Of a DNA stretch of 64,000 nt, positions 35,017 to 47,245 are shown in pieces (the first letter of the stretch is position 1; each line of letters starts with the position of its first letter). The stretch is from Xenopus tropicalis (taxonomy: Eukaryota > Chordata > Amphibia > Anura > Pipidae): the NCBI RefSeq assembly GCF_000004195.4, contig NC_030678.2:30852201-30916200 (forward strand). The letters run 5' to 3'. A program made the position numbers and the translations under genes. The notes beneath the pieces are model-generated. The model made no database searches, was not told the origin of the DNA, and was given only the letters and a program-made list of their open reading frames with translations.

Positions 35017-35350
35017 AATGGCACTCTGCAGCTCCAACCTGGCCAAAGGAAAGTCTCCCATAGGGCTCAATGGCACTCTGCAGCTCCAATCTGGCCCAAG
35101 GAAAGTCTCCCATAGGGCTCAATGGCACTCTGCAGCTCCAACCTGGCCAAAGGAAAGTCTCCCATAGGGCTCAATGGCACTCTGCAGCTCCAACCTGGCC
35201 CAAGGAAAGTCTCCCATAGGGCTCAATGGCACTCTGCAGCTCCAACCCGGCCCAAGGAAAGTCTCCCATAGGGCTCAATGGCACTCTGCGGCCCCAACCA
35301 GGCCCAAGGAAAGTCTCCCATAGGGCTCAATGGCACTCTGCAGCTCCAAC
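35017..35350 (+). repeat. 52-bp minisatellite, about 6.4 copies
   Basis: AATGGCACTCTGCAGCTCCA starts at 35017, 35069, 35121, 35173, 35225, 35277 and 35329, an exact 52-bp period with very few changes. It sits inside a TE-like segment (about 34790-35412) whose right end reads TTTAATGAATGGGCCCCT. Confidence 0.93.
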
Positions 35351-35446
35351 TTTCGAAAAAATACAAATTTTTTGTAATCGGAATTGTTGTACTTTAATGA
35401 ATGGGCCCCTAAGTTTTTTACACTTTTCTCGGGGGGGAACTACTTT

Positions 35447-35529
35447 TTAAAGGTAGCCTATTGTCCCCCTTAGAATCGGCCTAAGGGGACGATATCGGCA
35501 GCTAGAATCAGCCCGTGTATGGGCACCTA
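35447..35529. repeat. TTAA-family end fragment
   Basis: TTAAAGGTAGCC on the left, CCCGTGTATGGGCACCT on the right. Short, internally deleted relative of the TTAA elements. A separate MITE-like block with inverted pieces (CAACAATAGGAG / CCTATTGTTGCC) follows to about 35775. Confidence 0.5.
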
Positions 35530-36974
35530 TACTCACTGTGTGGGACAATAGCCTAACCTCTTTGAGATGCCTTTCCACCAGCAACAATAGGAGCCACCGG
35601 GGAAAGACCTACATATCGGTTCGCCTTTCCAAAGTAGCGGAAAGTTTCCTCCTGCAGGCAACTTTGCACGACAATTCCTATTGTTGCCAGTTGAAAGGCA
35701 TTTCGGAGCATTCGCCTGCAGTAACAGAGATCTATCATTAGCGACTAACTTGCTCCGTGGGACATCAGCCTTATACTGCTTCCTAAAGAGACTTTTCTCT
35801 TCCTTCCTATGATCATGCAATGTTTATAACTGGATGAGCACATGCATACCTGGGATACTGCTCTACAGGACAGCGTGCTACTCAGTGGCTTTGCCCTAGG
35901 CAAAAGATGGAGGCAGGCTGCACAAAATGAACCCAGAGAAGGAATCTGACCCTTTTTATAAATATACAGAAGTATTCACAATTATGCACAGACATAAAAG
36001 GTAAATAGAAGTAAATAGAAGCGATGGGAATGGTGATAGTATTGCCAGAGTCTGGGCCCACCAGAAGAATCCTGCATGAGCAAAGTTACATTAGCAAGTT
36101 TTTTATTACCACAAAACACATCATTTTTATGTTTTCCCCATGTTATCAGGGGCCATATATATGGTGTTACACTGTTTACAATAGACAATCCAGCCATAGA
36201 ATTATTTTTATAAATCAGTCTTTAATGTCACAATCTTTTACTTAGAAAACTTTATTAGAAATATATACATTGTGGTGATTTTAATAAGAATTTTTCTGTG
36301 CCACAGAGGCTGTTTAAGCTTCTTTGTAATGTTTTCTGGATTTGTATAGCGGCTGCAGCTAACTCACATCTACATCAATGTGGACTTCTTGAAGGGCAAC
36401 TAAATATTACAATTTTTCAAACATGCTTCTCATAGGCAACGCACATTAGGTGGCAGGGGGAGGCAGGTAGGCCAGCTGTGTGTCCTGGCACCATGCTCCT
36501 TACTGAGCAATGGATTTTTACTTTTTTACTCCATTCATATTCTGATCAATGCTGTGCAACTGTACCTATGCCTGCAGGGGAACCCCGGAGATGTCACCAT
36601 CCTGGATCTGGGAATTGCTCCAGGGTTCCCATAGCGGGTTGCATAATTAGGTGTACCAGGCTTGTGTCCACTGAATTGGATTCAAATGCATTCTGGAAGT
36701 GACTTAACCCTCACTATGAAACTTCTAGATGCAACTGCCCGATACCTTTTTCATTCTCAGCTAGTTTGTCTACAAAACAACTTAAATATCCAGTGTTCTT
36801 TTTTGAAGAAACTTCAGCACATTTGCTGCTTTTACTTTATTGATCTTTATTTTAAAATTAAACAGAAAGATGTCTGGCTTTTACAAATGCTGTTGTTTAT
36901 TCACATAGCGTATTTTGTGTTGCAATGAAAGGGTTTTGTATAACAAAAGTAGTAAATATCAGAGCATAAATACA

Positions 36975-37626
36975 TTTTTGATTTGTACCAGGGACAGACT
37001 GATTCAACATAAATTTACGCTTAGAACTTTTTATACCCCGAATAGACTATTTTGCATGGGCCAAATACTAGCCCCTATTTGTTAAATAAGCGGAGGAGTG
37101 GATGGGTCATACTGGCATATGATATGGGCATGTCCTATCATCAGCAGGTATTGGGTGAAAATTACCAGATATATGATAGACACATTGGCCCTCCCACCCC
37201 TATTGCAACCAGAAATATCTATTAGGCCTAGTGGATGACCTTGTTCCAACTAACTATGCAAGAATTTTGGTAAGATCACTATTATACTGCGCCAAAAAAG
37301 TGTTAATTATGCATTGGATGGCCCCTCTACCCCCTCAGAAGACTACATGGGTAGATTTGGTCAATAAAACGCTTCTGCTAATCAAGCTTACGTATGAATC
37401 CAAAGGCCAACCGAATAAATATGACAGAATCTGGGGAGGCTGGCTGGACGCTCACCTAATTGATTTACCTTGAATTATATATGTGAATACTCTGGCATTT
37501 TTTTGTATGATAATATGGAAAACTCAACTATGGCTGTACCCCCTCCCCCTCCCTCCCTCCTTCTTTCTGTACCCCACTCCCATATACTGATAAAAGCAAT
37601 AAAAAGAATTTCTGTAAAAAAAAAAA
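36975..37626 (+). pseudogene. L1-type LINE ORF2 C-terminal remnant
   Basis: In two frames, shifted near 37215, the plus strand reads a zinc-knuckle-like and WHMIWACPIISRYWVKI segment (about 37105-37165). Then come LLYCAKKVLIMHWMAPLPPQ, TWVDLVNKTLLLIKLTYES and YDRIWGGWLDA (about 37276-37448). This is the conserved C-terminus of L1-like ORF2 proteins as found in amphibian L1/Tx1 elements. Stops and at least one frameshift show it is dead. A short 3' UTR with a pyrimidine tract and a poly(A) run (37616-37626) ends the 5'-truncated copy. Confidence 0.85.
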
Positions 37627-37907
37627 TATATCAGAGCATAAAACTATCCATTCCAGTCTATGAGAACACTATCTATTCTATGCAGTCTTCTCATTCTTCT
37701 TCTGAAGCATAAAACAGTTATTTTGTTCTGCTTCACAAATTTTTGTGGTAGAATTTATTATAAAAATGTGAATACATCTTTTTATAAAAGTAACTATACT
37801 ATATTATTATATTATTATATACTATATTATTTTATAAAAAAAAAATATATATTTAGTTAATATGCAAAATAGTTTCTTCTAGTATGTATGTATTTATAGC
37901 TTTACTG

Positions 37908-38223
37908 ATACAGGTATTGGATTCATTATCCAGAAAGCTGAGAATTACAAAAAGGCTGTCTCCCATAGACCCAATTTCAATCAAATAATTACAGTTTTGG
38001 AGTTTTTCCTTTTTCTTTGTAATAATAAAACAATAACTAATACTTTATCCCAACTAAGATATTATGAATCATTCTCGGTTGCAACACAATTCTATTGTGT
38101 ATATTTAATGTTTAAATAGTTTTTTGTAGACTTAACGTATGGTGATTCAAATTACGGAAATACCCCTTATCTGGAAAACCCCAGGTCCTGAGCATTCTGG
38201 AAAACAGGTCCCATACCTGTATA
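37908..38223. mobile_element. TACAGGTAT-type MITE, both ends present
   Basis: Left end ATACAGGTATTGGA and right end GTCCCATACCTGTAT are inverted repeats. Internal ATCCAGAAAG and CTGGAAAACCCCAGG lie near the two ends. About 315 bp. Best-preserved of four copies in the window. Confidence 0.75.
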
Positions 38224-38434
38224 TTGGTACTACACGCACAACATTGTACATTTTTACAGTATTGTCGTGGTACAAACAGGGGGACACTTTTTGCAGTAAA
38301 CAAACATGAATACTATCCTTTATATAATTCTGACATATTCCACAGAGCTTACAATCTTTGCCCACCATGGTGAGATTTATTAGGAACTATTAATGTGCCA
38401 CCATACAGCAAATGGGACCCTATACTCCCTAGAG

Positions 38435-38846
38435 CAGTGATCCCCATAGTTACATAGGGTTGAAAAAAGACCAGTGTCCATCAAGTTCAACCCATCCAAG
38501 TAAACCCAGCACACTTAACCCACACCTACCAATCTATACACTCACATACATACCAGTGGCTTGGGGGCAACATGCTGCTCACCAACCCCTTGGATGTTGC
38601 TCTCAGTGCCCCCAAACCAGGGAGTTATTTTTGAATTCCTGACTTGGGGGCAAGTTTAGGTTGAATAAAGACAAGATTTCCTACCAAATAAAGCCCCTGT
38701 AAGCTGATAGTGTGCATAGAGGCTCCCTAATAGCCAATCTTAGCCCTTATTTGGCTCCTCCATGAACTTTTATGGTGCTTGTGTTGCTCTCCAAGGCTTT
38801 TTACATTTGACTGTGGCTCACAAGTAAGAAAGGTTGGGGACCCCTG
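38435..38846. mobile_element. hAT element (CAGTGATCCCC ends) with nested insertion
   Basis: Termini CAGTGATCCCC / GGTTGGGGACCCCTG with perfect 8-bp duplication CCCTAGAG (38427-38434 and 38847-38854). About 100 bp near its left end (38447-38555), starting TAGTTACATAGGGTTGAA, is absent from the related copies at 55963 and 58215, so it is a second insertion. Confidence 0.87.
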
Positions 38847-39439
38847 CCCTAGAGTATGTCTATATACAGTAACAGTTTATATAACAGGTATATTTAATTT
38901 ATAGTCATTAGTAGCTATCTGGCTATTAGTAGGATGCTAGGAGCTTGAAGGTGTTGGCCCAAACCTGTTTTAACTCTTCAGCCGTTTATTTAAAGGGATA
39001 CTGTTACCACATAATCATCCCTTTAATTCTCAAGCCATTCAAGCTTTACATTTATCTAATAGCGCTCTGTCACAGTAACAGTAGTGCCCAGATTTCATAC
39101 ATACATTAATCATTCACTTTAGTAAGAGTGTTGGTAATTTTCACCAAACTACATAGCATTACACAGTGCTGTTATTAGTAAAGATTCTTTATTTTGATGA
39201 CAGCATTTCTTAAAAAAACCATTCAAGGTTCTACTGTAGCCTGGGTGCAATAAAGTAAATTACTCATTTAAAGGATTTCTACTGCCTAATCGGAGTGATT
39301 TATAGTGCTAAGTGCACCTACAAATTTGTATAGCCCCTTTATGGCACCATCAGCCATATAAACTTTCTCAACAAATGTGCATTAAATTCTATCAGTTCAG
39401 TTATGTGTCACCCTATTTATAATGCCAATTTGGGCACAG

Positions 39440-39560
39440 GCCTGTATATAATGGCAAATGCCAAAGGGGCTGCTGTAGGATGCCAGAGACCTGTGGTGGG
39501 CTGTTTTAGCTTCTGTGTAATTGATTTAACTGCAGCTCAGCCTGGACCTGCTTGGGATTC
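39440..39560 (+). repeat. interspersed repeat (GTCTGGACTGGGA family), fragment
   Basis: AATGCCAAAGGGGCTGCTGT, then GATGCCAGAGACC and TCTGTGTAATTG match 55940-56330. Confidence 0.5.
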
Positions 39561-42500
39561 TCCTTCTTAGGAAGGCCTATAATATTGAGGGAAAGCCATA
39601 CTATGACGGGCAGCCTGCTCTGTGTAATTGTGTAGGGAAGCTGCCAGTATCATTACACATTATACTCACATACATAAACTATATATACAACCACTAATAC
39701 TAACTGTAGATATTAGTATCACAATAGCCTTGGATATTCTGATTGTTCAAGAACTCATCCAGGCCCTTCTTAAAGGCATTTAAGAATGGCATTTATATGA
39801 ATTGTATCAGAATAGATATATGGCATGTACATGGTGGTAACTTCACTAGCAGTGATCACTCTAGGGAACAATGTAGTGTAAAAAAGATATTATTTGTTGA
39901 AATGAAAAATAAGATTCCATTGTTAGTAGCCTCACATCTGTTTATGGGCATGCTATATATAGACATAGTCCTTAAAAGGCATTTTTAAAAGAATCTACAC
40001 TACACTGGTATATTAAATGCAAAAATAAGACTGGTACAGAATTGCCTGTATGATTGCCCTATGCACTATAGAACTAGCACTGATTTTGGTAAAAGAAAGT
40101 ATGCCACACTGAAGTATGTCGCTCAGGTAACAATCGTACATTGAAGTAAAACACATGGAAATTGAAACTATTTTTTTTAGCACTCTACACTTTTTTTCAC
40201 CTTTTGATAAATGAGAATTTTGATTCAGTTGTATATTTTATTTGTAGAGTTACCAGTAAAAAAAATAAAAATTGCTTTAATACGGAAGATGTGGATTATG
40301 TGACCATTACAATGGGGTTTCATTTTATGTAAGGTAATACCAGCAGGGCAGGGTATTTGTTCCCTTGGCTTCTTTCTTTGTGTTAGTAAATCAGGCGGGG
40401 TGGCCCAGGTAGCTGGTGGGGTTACATCCAGCCAAACATGATCCTGTATTTGGAAAATGGCACTGAAACCTTATGAACTGGGAAACCCAAACATAGATGT
40501 GAGAAACCTCTCACGTGTACAGTTTCCCACGCTGTAATCTACACATCATTTATTTCCATTCCAAATAGAGTTTCTGTAAACAAAGCCCATTGGAGACTTC
40601 CGTATGCTGCGTCCCTGGAGTCATCACACTGCAAATACAGTCTGGGAAACATAGAGCACTAATGCATTCAGTTATTTACTCAGCTTTTATTTTTATTTCA
40701 CACGTGACTAATGCAGTCAGTGGTAATCAGTGGGCCTCAGCTATGTCAGTGCATCTGGGTAATAACCTTTTCACTGATCTCTAATCATGTTAAATATTTG
40801 GCCAAATGTGTCATTGCGAGAATACGGCCGTATGGTATCAGCCTTATCTGTTATCAAGTTATACATCTGTGATTTGAAATGATACACCTGTGCTATGAAT
40901 TAATACACCTGTTATATAACTGTTACACCTGTGATATTAACTGATATGCCTGTGCTATGAACGCTATATTTATTCTGCAGAAAGCTTTACCATACCTGAG
41001 TAAACAGCCCTAGAAGCTCCGTTCTTTTGTTGGATCATGGTAATATTTGGTTACTTGGTACCTTCATCTCAAAGTTCATTTATGTTTTTCTATGTAAAGG
41101 AATGTCAAGTTATTCTTCTCTTTTTACTAATTCCACATGATTTTTTGTGTATGTTTAAATTTAATAGCATTAATTTAGTGTCACACTCTGTGAGCGCTAT
41201 GCAATGACAAGGCGGAATATGGCTTGAAAACGCAAAAATCAACATTTTGGTGCCAAAATCCATCTGTGTGTACTGACAGGTGAATGCCAAGCCAGTCGGT
41301 GCATGGTAAGATGGGACGGAAAGCAATAGGTAGGTGTTTTCACTACACTGACTAACACTTAAATGAGTATTCATTAAAACCATTTTCAAACTGTTAGAAA
41401 TTTATTTTAGTGTAATAAATATCATAAAATTACAACTGCTGGAAATCTATTCTATCTGCATAAATATTACAGGTAGTTATCAAACTCCACAGATGAAAAT
41501 CCTGGCACGCAGTGATTGTTCTTTGCCTTGTGTGGCAGCGATTAATGGGCCAGTGTTTATGTGGGTGGGAAGCTTTAGTTCCCCTTTATTATAGGAAAAC
41601 ATCTAACATACTGTATGTGAATGTGATACTTACAGAAAACATGAAATAACAATTAAAATTTATAGCTTCTAGTTCATTGTCATAAAATCTATACACGAAA
41701 TGATATTCTACTGAGCTCCCTGGATGGGTCTATTAATATTGTAGTTGTGAGGTTGTTAGATGTGTTTGTGATTGGAACAGCAATGTTTGGCCGTTATGAG
41801 GTTTGTGGATCAATGTAAGTTGATGTTCTTAAGTACAAGCCATTTCAGGAGCTGAGGTCAGCATGCCTGTACCCAGAAGATTGTTACTCAATGGCAAATA
41901 ATGTGCTGAGCAGGGCACAGAAATGGATTCCCGGGCATCTCGGTTATACAGCGCTACATTTGATTAAGGAGAGTGCTGCTTCACTCACGCTTTCCTGGCA
42001 GTAATGTTGACATTTGTGTCTTTACAGCAATAATCAGAGAAGAATAAAATTAGCCAGTGTGGTTCCTTTTATGTAAATTAGGGAGTCCTTATGCATGTTT
42101 ATTTTAAATCAAGGGATTCTATGTACTAATTTACCTTTTATTAAAGCTATGCTTCAGCTTGACAAATGCAAACTCTAAATGCCATGCTGAAATTGACATT
42201 TTTCCTCCACCCAAACATATACACTGACTACCAATATTTAGTTATGTGTAAGTGTTATTGCTATTAGATGCCATATCTGTCTGGCCGTTCACATTTGTTG
42301 CACTGTTAGCTCTGACTCGTGAAACAATGTAGCAGAAACAGTTGATTAATGGCACTTGAAGAGAATTTACTTCTACTGCCATAACCAGACAACAGAAAAT
42401 ACAGCTTTCAATAGCAATTACATTAACAAATAAAGTTAAACCATTGAAAATGTTTAATTAATATCAGATCTGAATCTAGGTATACTGGCTCCCAAGGCAC

Positions 42501-45057
42501 CCGTCCAACAGACCATGCACTTCCCAACAGCTCGCTCACCTAGACGCCACCACCCCCCACTTGAAGGCCAACAAGCCAGCCATTCTCGGAGGTCTGCTGA
42601 AACCAGTTAGCAGCATCACCTGTAGAGGAAACCAGGCCTCCTGTACCTGCGCTTAACCCCTTACTCCCATGAGTAAGATTAATATTTATTGTTTTTCTTT
42701 CGATTTTTTTTCTTTCTTTTTTGGGGGGGGATTGCGCCCAGTGTTACTTCTAATTCCTCCTTAGCAATTTGCACAAATAAATTGTTTTCTTGTGTGCATA
42801 GTTTTTAAAAATGTGTGCTCAGATCAGAATAAATGCAAAATGTTGTGTTTTCACACAATTCTTGTGTGCACTGGCTGCACACACGCTTAGAGGGAACACT
42901 GATTGCGCCCCCCACTAGTTGAGGTCCTCTCCTGCCTACCTCTAGTTCCAGCCCATTTCAGGAGTTGTGAGTGACGATCTTTGCACCACCACACCCACCC
43001 TCCACTTGTCACCATTGTGCACTAGCGCGGTCAGGGCCACAAACTCCCTTCCTCTCTTATCTCACCCAGGGCCTGGACTAGGGAAGGAAAACAGAGGCGG
43101 TGCATGCCTAGCACCCTGCCCCCTGTTGTTGCACCTATGCACATGCTTCCTCTGCTGATTCCCAGTTCCCACCCTGGCAGTATGGCACAAGTGCTGGAGT
43201 GTATAATTGCCCCCTGTTAGGCCCCATACAGAGAGCACATAAATCCTTGCCACTGGTGGAGGTACCACTTTGGTATTAAAAATGTTACCTATTGATTGCT
43301 ATGGGTGACTGGATCTGGTAAATTTTATTACATTACCCAGCTGTAAATGATTTATTTCCTATCAGTGTACCTTAGCTTTCTAATATTTGGGGGGAAGCAT
43401 TATTATTAATATAATGTATTACATGATAGTTCCTCTATTTAAAGTGGTTTTTGTAGGGTCTAATGCTATTCTGTATGTAGCAGGTTGTTACCTCACACCT
43501 ATTTAAAATATTATTTATTGAATATGTTCAATAAAATAACTCTGAACCCAAAAACAACCATCAATGCCATTATTAGGCTTCCTTCTCCAGACATACCCAT
43601 CCTCTATCTGCACTTATTTTCATTGGATCCTTTTACATTCAGGTGCCCCTACACAAGCATTTTATTGCTTCTGGTCCCTAGGCTCTTCAGAACTCCACCA
43701 GAAGTGGCTCATAAGGGTCCCTCTATTTCTTATGTCTACCTCTGAAGTCTCTGTACTGGTTGAGTTTGTGACTAAGTACTAAATCCCTTTGTACTAGGTA
43801 CTAAATCCACTAGGTTTCTTGGTGGGGCCAAAGCTTACTAGCTGGTCTGTTCCTGTTCCACCCCCCCCCCCCTTAAGACTACAATAATCCTATTATAACT
43901 TTACTTGAGTTCTAGATTGTATTTTCAGTTGCTGTAGATGATCCTACAGTTCCAGTGTAAGATCTCCCATGCAGATAGTTGCTGAGCTTTTGATGTGAGT
44001 AATTCCCCGAGACCAATGGTTTCTCACAAAATCTTTGAACGCACAGTGATTAATTTGTTCCCCCCAATGCTGTTTATTAGCTGTGGCTTTGCACTGTAAC
44101 CCACTGGAGCCAGAATTTGCTGCTTGAAAGAAAACACTGCCATCTTTGTTAGAGCTCAACAATTCTTCCTCTTCTAAATTCCTCTTTCTAAAGCTCTGCG
44201 TGTGTGTGTGTCTGGGGGGGGAACCCATGACTACTTCCCAAGGCTTCAACTTTAATTTTATTTATAGCCCTCATTAAAATGAGATCCTTGGCATAACAAT
44301 GGCCTCATCCTTGTCTATTGGGGATGTAAGGACTTGTAATTCCTTGCTTACTAGTGTAACGCTACATGCTCCAGTATTTTAGTTTGAGTGATCTTTTATG
44401 TGTATCCAAAGCCACTGTGCAGTGTGACTTGGCTGATCAAACACTGGCACAAATTGACTGTTAAGTCCCAAGCCCCCTTATACCCAGAACATTGTGCCAA
44501 CCAAATTATTTGGAATTAAAATATTTTACAAATGAACGGACAAATAGCCAAATACCATTATTTAGCCTTTAATGGCACATGATAAGCCTCTTGTGGTCTT
44601 GTAGACAACAAAACTCTGTATTATTTGTACACATCTTTAATGGCGTGGGATTGAGCAGTCATTCTAAGTGCCATAAAAGCCATTGGTGAGAGATCCACCC
44701 ATTACTTAATGGCAATTACTTCCCTAGTGCAGTAAGGTTAGTGGGATTAGAGCTTCTTTTAGTGCTGCAAGAGGCTTATGTATAGGACTATGGTAACAAC
44801 TGCCTGACAACTAAGCTTGTATGGAGAATTCTCAGAACTAGGAAAACATAAGTGGATGAATCTGGGTTTGACTGGTAAAAATATGTGCTTAATGGCAATG
44901 TTATTAGTAGGGGAAAAAACAAAAATATAGGAAGGCTGGTATTTTTCCAGAAAAGGTAGCCACCCTATTACTAGATAACACTTGTTACTGACTAAAATTG
45001 CTGGGAGTTGATGCTCAGTTAATAGTGGAGCTTACAATCTAAGGCCCTATTAGCTGC

Positions 45058-45472
45058 ACACAGTAACACCAAAAAATGAAAGTGTATAAAAGTAACTAAA
45101 ATATAATGTGCTGCTGCCCTGCACTGGTAAAAGTTGTGTGTTTACTTCAGAAAGTCTACTATAATTTATATAAATAAGCTGCTATGTAGCCATGGGGGCA
45201 GCCATTAAAAGGAGAAAATGCACAGGCACTTAGCAGATAACAGATAAAACACTATTGTATTCTACAGAACTTATCTGTTATCTGCTATGTAACCTGTGCC
45301 TTTTCTCCTTTCTTCCAGCTTGAATGGCTGCCCCCGGGGCTACACAGCAGCTTATTTTATTAATTATAGTAGAGTTACTGTAGCAAACACACCAGTTTTA
45401 CCAGTGCAGGGCAACAGTGCATTAGATTTGTATTACTTTAAAGCTCTTTCATTTTTTGGTGTTACTGTTCCT
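45058..45472. mobile_element. large imperfect fold-back element
   Basis: CAGTAACACCAAAAAATGAA at the left end pairs with TTCATTTTTTGGTGTTACTG at the right end. Inner pairs CCTGCACTGGTAAAA/TTTTACCAGTGCAGG, AATAAGCTGCT/AGCAGCTTATT and GCAGATAACAGATAA/TTATCTGTTATCTGC continue almost to the centre near 45260. Arms of about 190-200 bp with scattered mismatches. Confidence 0.8.
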
Positions 45473-45474
45473 TT

Positions 45475-45712
45475 TTAAGGTGGCCATACACGGTAAGATT
45501 CTCTCATTTGGCAAGGTCGCCAAACTAGTAAATATTTCCCCGATATACCCAACTTGGATGGGTGATATCGTGCTAATGCGATCATTTAGCCCTCAGCGAT
45601 AGGAAAAGTAGGAGCAAGGGCCAATGTGGCCAGCCTCATAGACATCTAGCCGATTTAAGGCCAGATATCAGATGGGAAGGCCTGTCGGGGGGCCCCATAC
45701 ATGGGCAGTTAA
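45475..45712. mobile_element. TTAA-type non-autonomous DNA transposon
   Basis: TTAAGGTGGCCATACACGG to CCCATACATGGGCAGTTAA with TTAA at both ends (45475-45478, 45709-45712). The left terminus is the family end; the right has drifted. It abuts the fold-back element on its left. Confidence 0.72.
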
Positions 45713-45714
45713 GA

Positions 45715-45835
45715 GAACCTGAGTACCCCCACAGTAGCACAGGAAAAACACACACACAAATTCATTACAGACAGTGCCCTGGTTGGAATCAAACCTAGGC
45801 CCCTATTGTTATACTGGTAATGACTGCCCACCCAC
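45715..45835 (-). repeat. tRNA-derived SINE fragment (reverse)
   Basis: CCCTGGTTGGAATCAAACCT is the reverse of the B-box region. GGTAATGACTGCCCAC is a decayed head. Confidence 0.5.
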
Positions 45836-46529
45836 AATGCACACTAATTTACATAGTGTGTCTAATGGGCAGATTTCTTGATAAATGGGAGAGAGCTGCA
45901 TCCCCTGTCACACACTCAGAGACAGAATTGCTGTATTGCTGAAACCACACAGAATATTTGAGTCAGCGCTACTGCTCCACATATTTATCATTATTAAAAT
46001 GATTACATGAGGCTAGAAACTGAATTTAGATGAGCTACTTGTGCCAATGTATACATATCCTTCAGTCAGATCATGCACCCCACACTACAAATAAGTATCA
46101 ATAAAACAAACTGCCGATCCCAATGATTTGGGGATTTTAGCATTAATCTATTCCTCTGGTTTTGCTGAGTGTGCAGCGGCCATGCTGTGTATGGGGAAAT
46201 AAATCAGAAGGCAGCGGAACATGGAGGGATGGTATGGGCTGTCATTCTGCTTCTCTTTTTTCTGCCATCATTTAGGGGGGGATTTGCTGAATAATCGCTC
46301 AGCAGTCTGGCAATTAGTTTATCAGTGATTTTTTATCTGCTCACGGAAGAATACGTAATGCTCTTTAGTATTTCCTGCTGTATCAGCAGAGCTCATGCAA
46401 AAAAGTACCAGGGCCAGTCTGTCTGCGTATAGTTACTATTTCTCTGGCCACCTTCACACTGATTTACTTATGGGTCATTATGGCAAGTGTAAATAGGTGG
46501 GCAATCTGGCCAAACGAACAATGAAAGGG

Positions 46530-46982
46530 ATTGTTAACCTTTATGTTAACTTTTAGTACGATGTAGAGAGTAATATTCTGAGACAATTTGCAATTGGTCT
46601 TCATTTTTTATTATTTTGGTTTTTGAATTGTTTTATTTTAGTTGAGCAACTCTCCAGTTTGGAATTTTAGCAGTTATCTGGTTGTTAGCATTCAGATTAC
46701 CTTAGCAACCAGGGAGTGGATTGGAAAAGGGACTGATATATTTATAGGAGAGGACCCTGAATAGAAAAATAGGCAATAAAACCAACAATAACAATAGAAT
46801 TGTAGCCCCACAGAGCAATATATATTTGGCTGCTGAGGTCAGTGCCATTTAAAAGTTGGGAAGAGTCAGAAGAAGAAGGCACACCCTTCAAAAACTATAA
46901 CAAATAAATAATGAAGACCAATTGAAAAGTTGCTTAGAATTGGCCATTCTATAACATACTAAAAGTTAACTTAAAGTTGAAC
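46530..46982. repeat. GGTTGCTAGGG-hairpin repeat, best copy
   Basis: Outer parts are inverted: TTATGTTAACTTTTAGTA near 46541 and ACTAAAAGTTAACTTAAA near 46959, so it looks like a MITE of about 450 bp. Inner landmarks are GTTGTTAGCATTC, CCTTAGCAACCAGG and CCCACAGAGCAATA. Confidence 0.75.
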
Positions 46983-47124
46983 CAGCCTCATAAATGTATC
47001 ACTAGATTCACTACAATTGGCAGGTCTTGATATGATGGACACCCAACTCTGTACTGTAGGTTCTGGACTTCCTGCAAGAAGTTGTTTGTTCCCCCCATGT
47101 TTGTGTTAAGGTGGCCACCTTTAG

Positions 47125-47245
47125 TTCCTTCCAGGTACTCTGGTTTTCTTCCACACCCCAAAAATATGCAGGCAGGTTAATTAACCCCTGATAAAACTGA
47201 CCATAGTGTATGTGATAGGGACCTGAGACAGTAAGCTCCACTATG
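47125..47245 (+). repeat. tRNA-derived SINE fragment
   Basis: CCAGGTACTCTGGTTTTCTT, then ATGCAGGCAGGTTAATTAAC, GTGTATGTGATAGGGACC and CAGTAAGCTCCA form the middle of the SINE. Confidence 0.65.

Noticed and set aside
37201..37473. 80-codon frame considered as a host exon
   Set aside because: Motifs match the C-terminus of L1 ORF2, with a frameshift and downstream poly(A).
43944..44249. 101-codon minus-strand frame with a fairly balanced composition
   Set aside because: Looked at as a possible exon, but no convincing acceptor/donor pair, no known motif, and it starts in a GT microsatellite.
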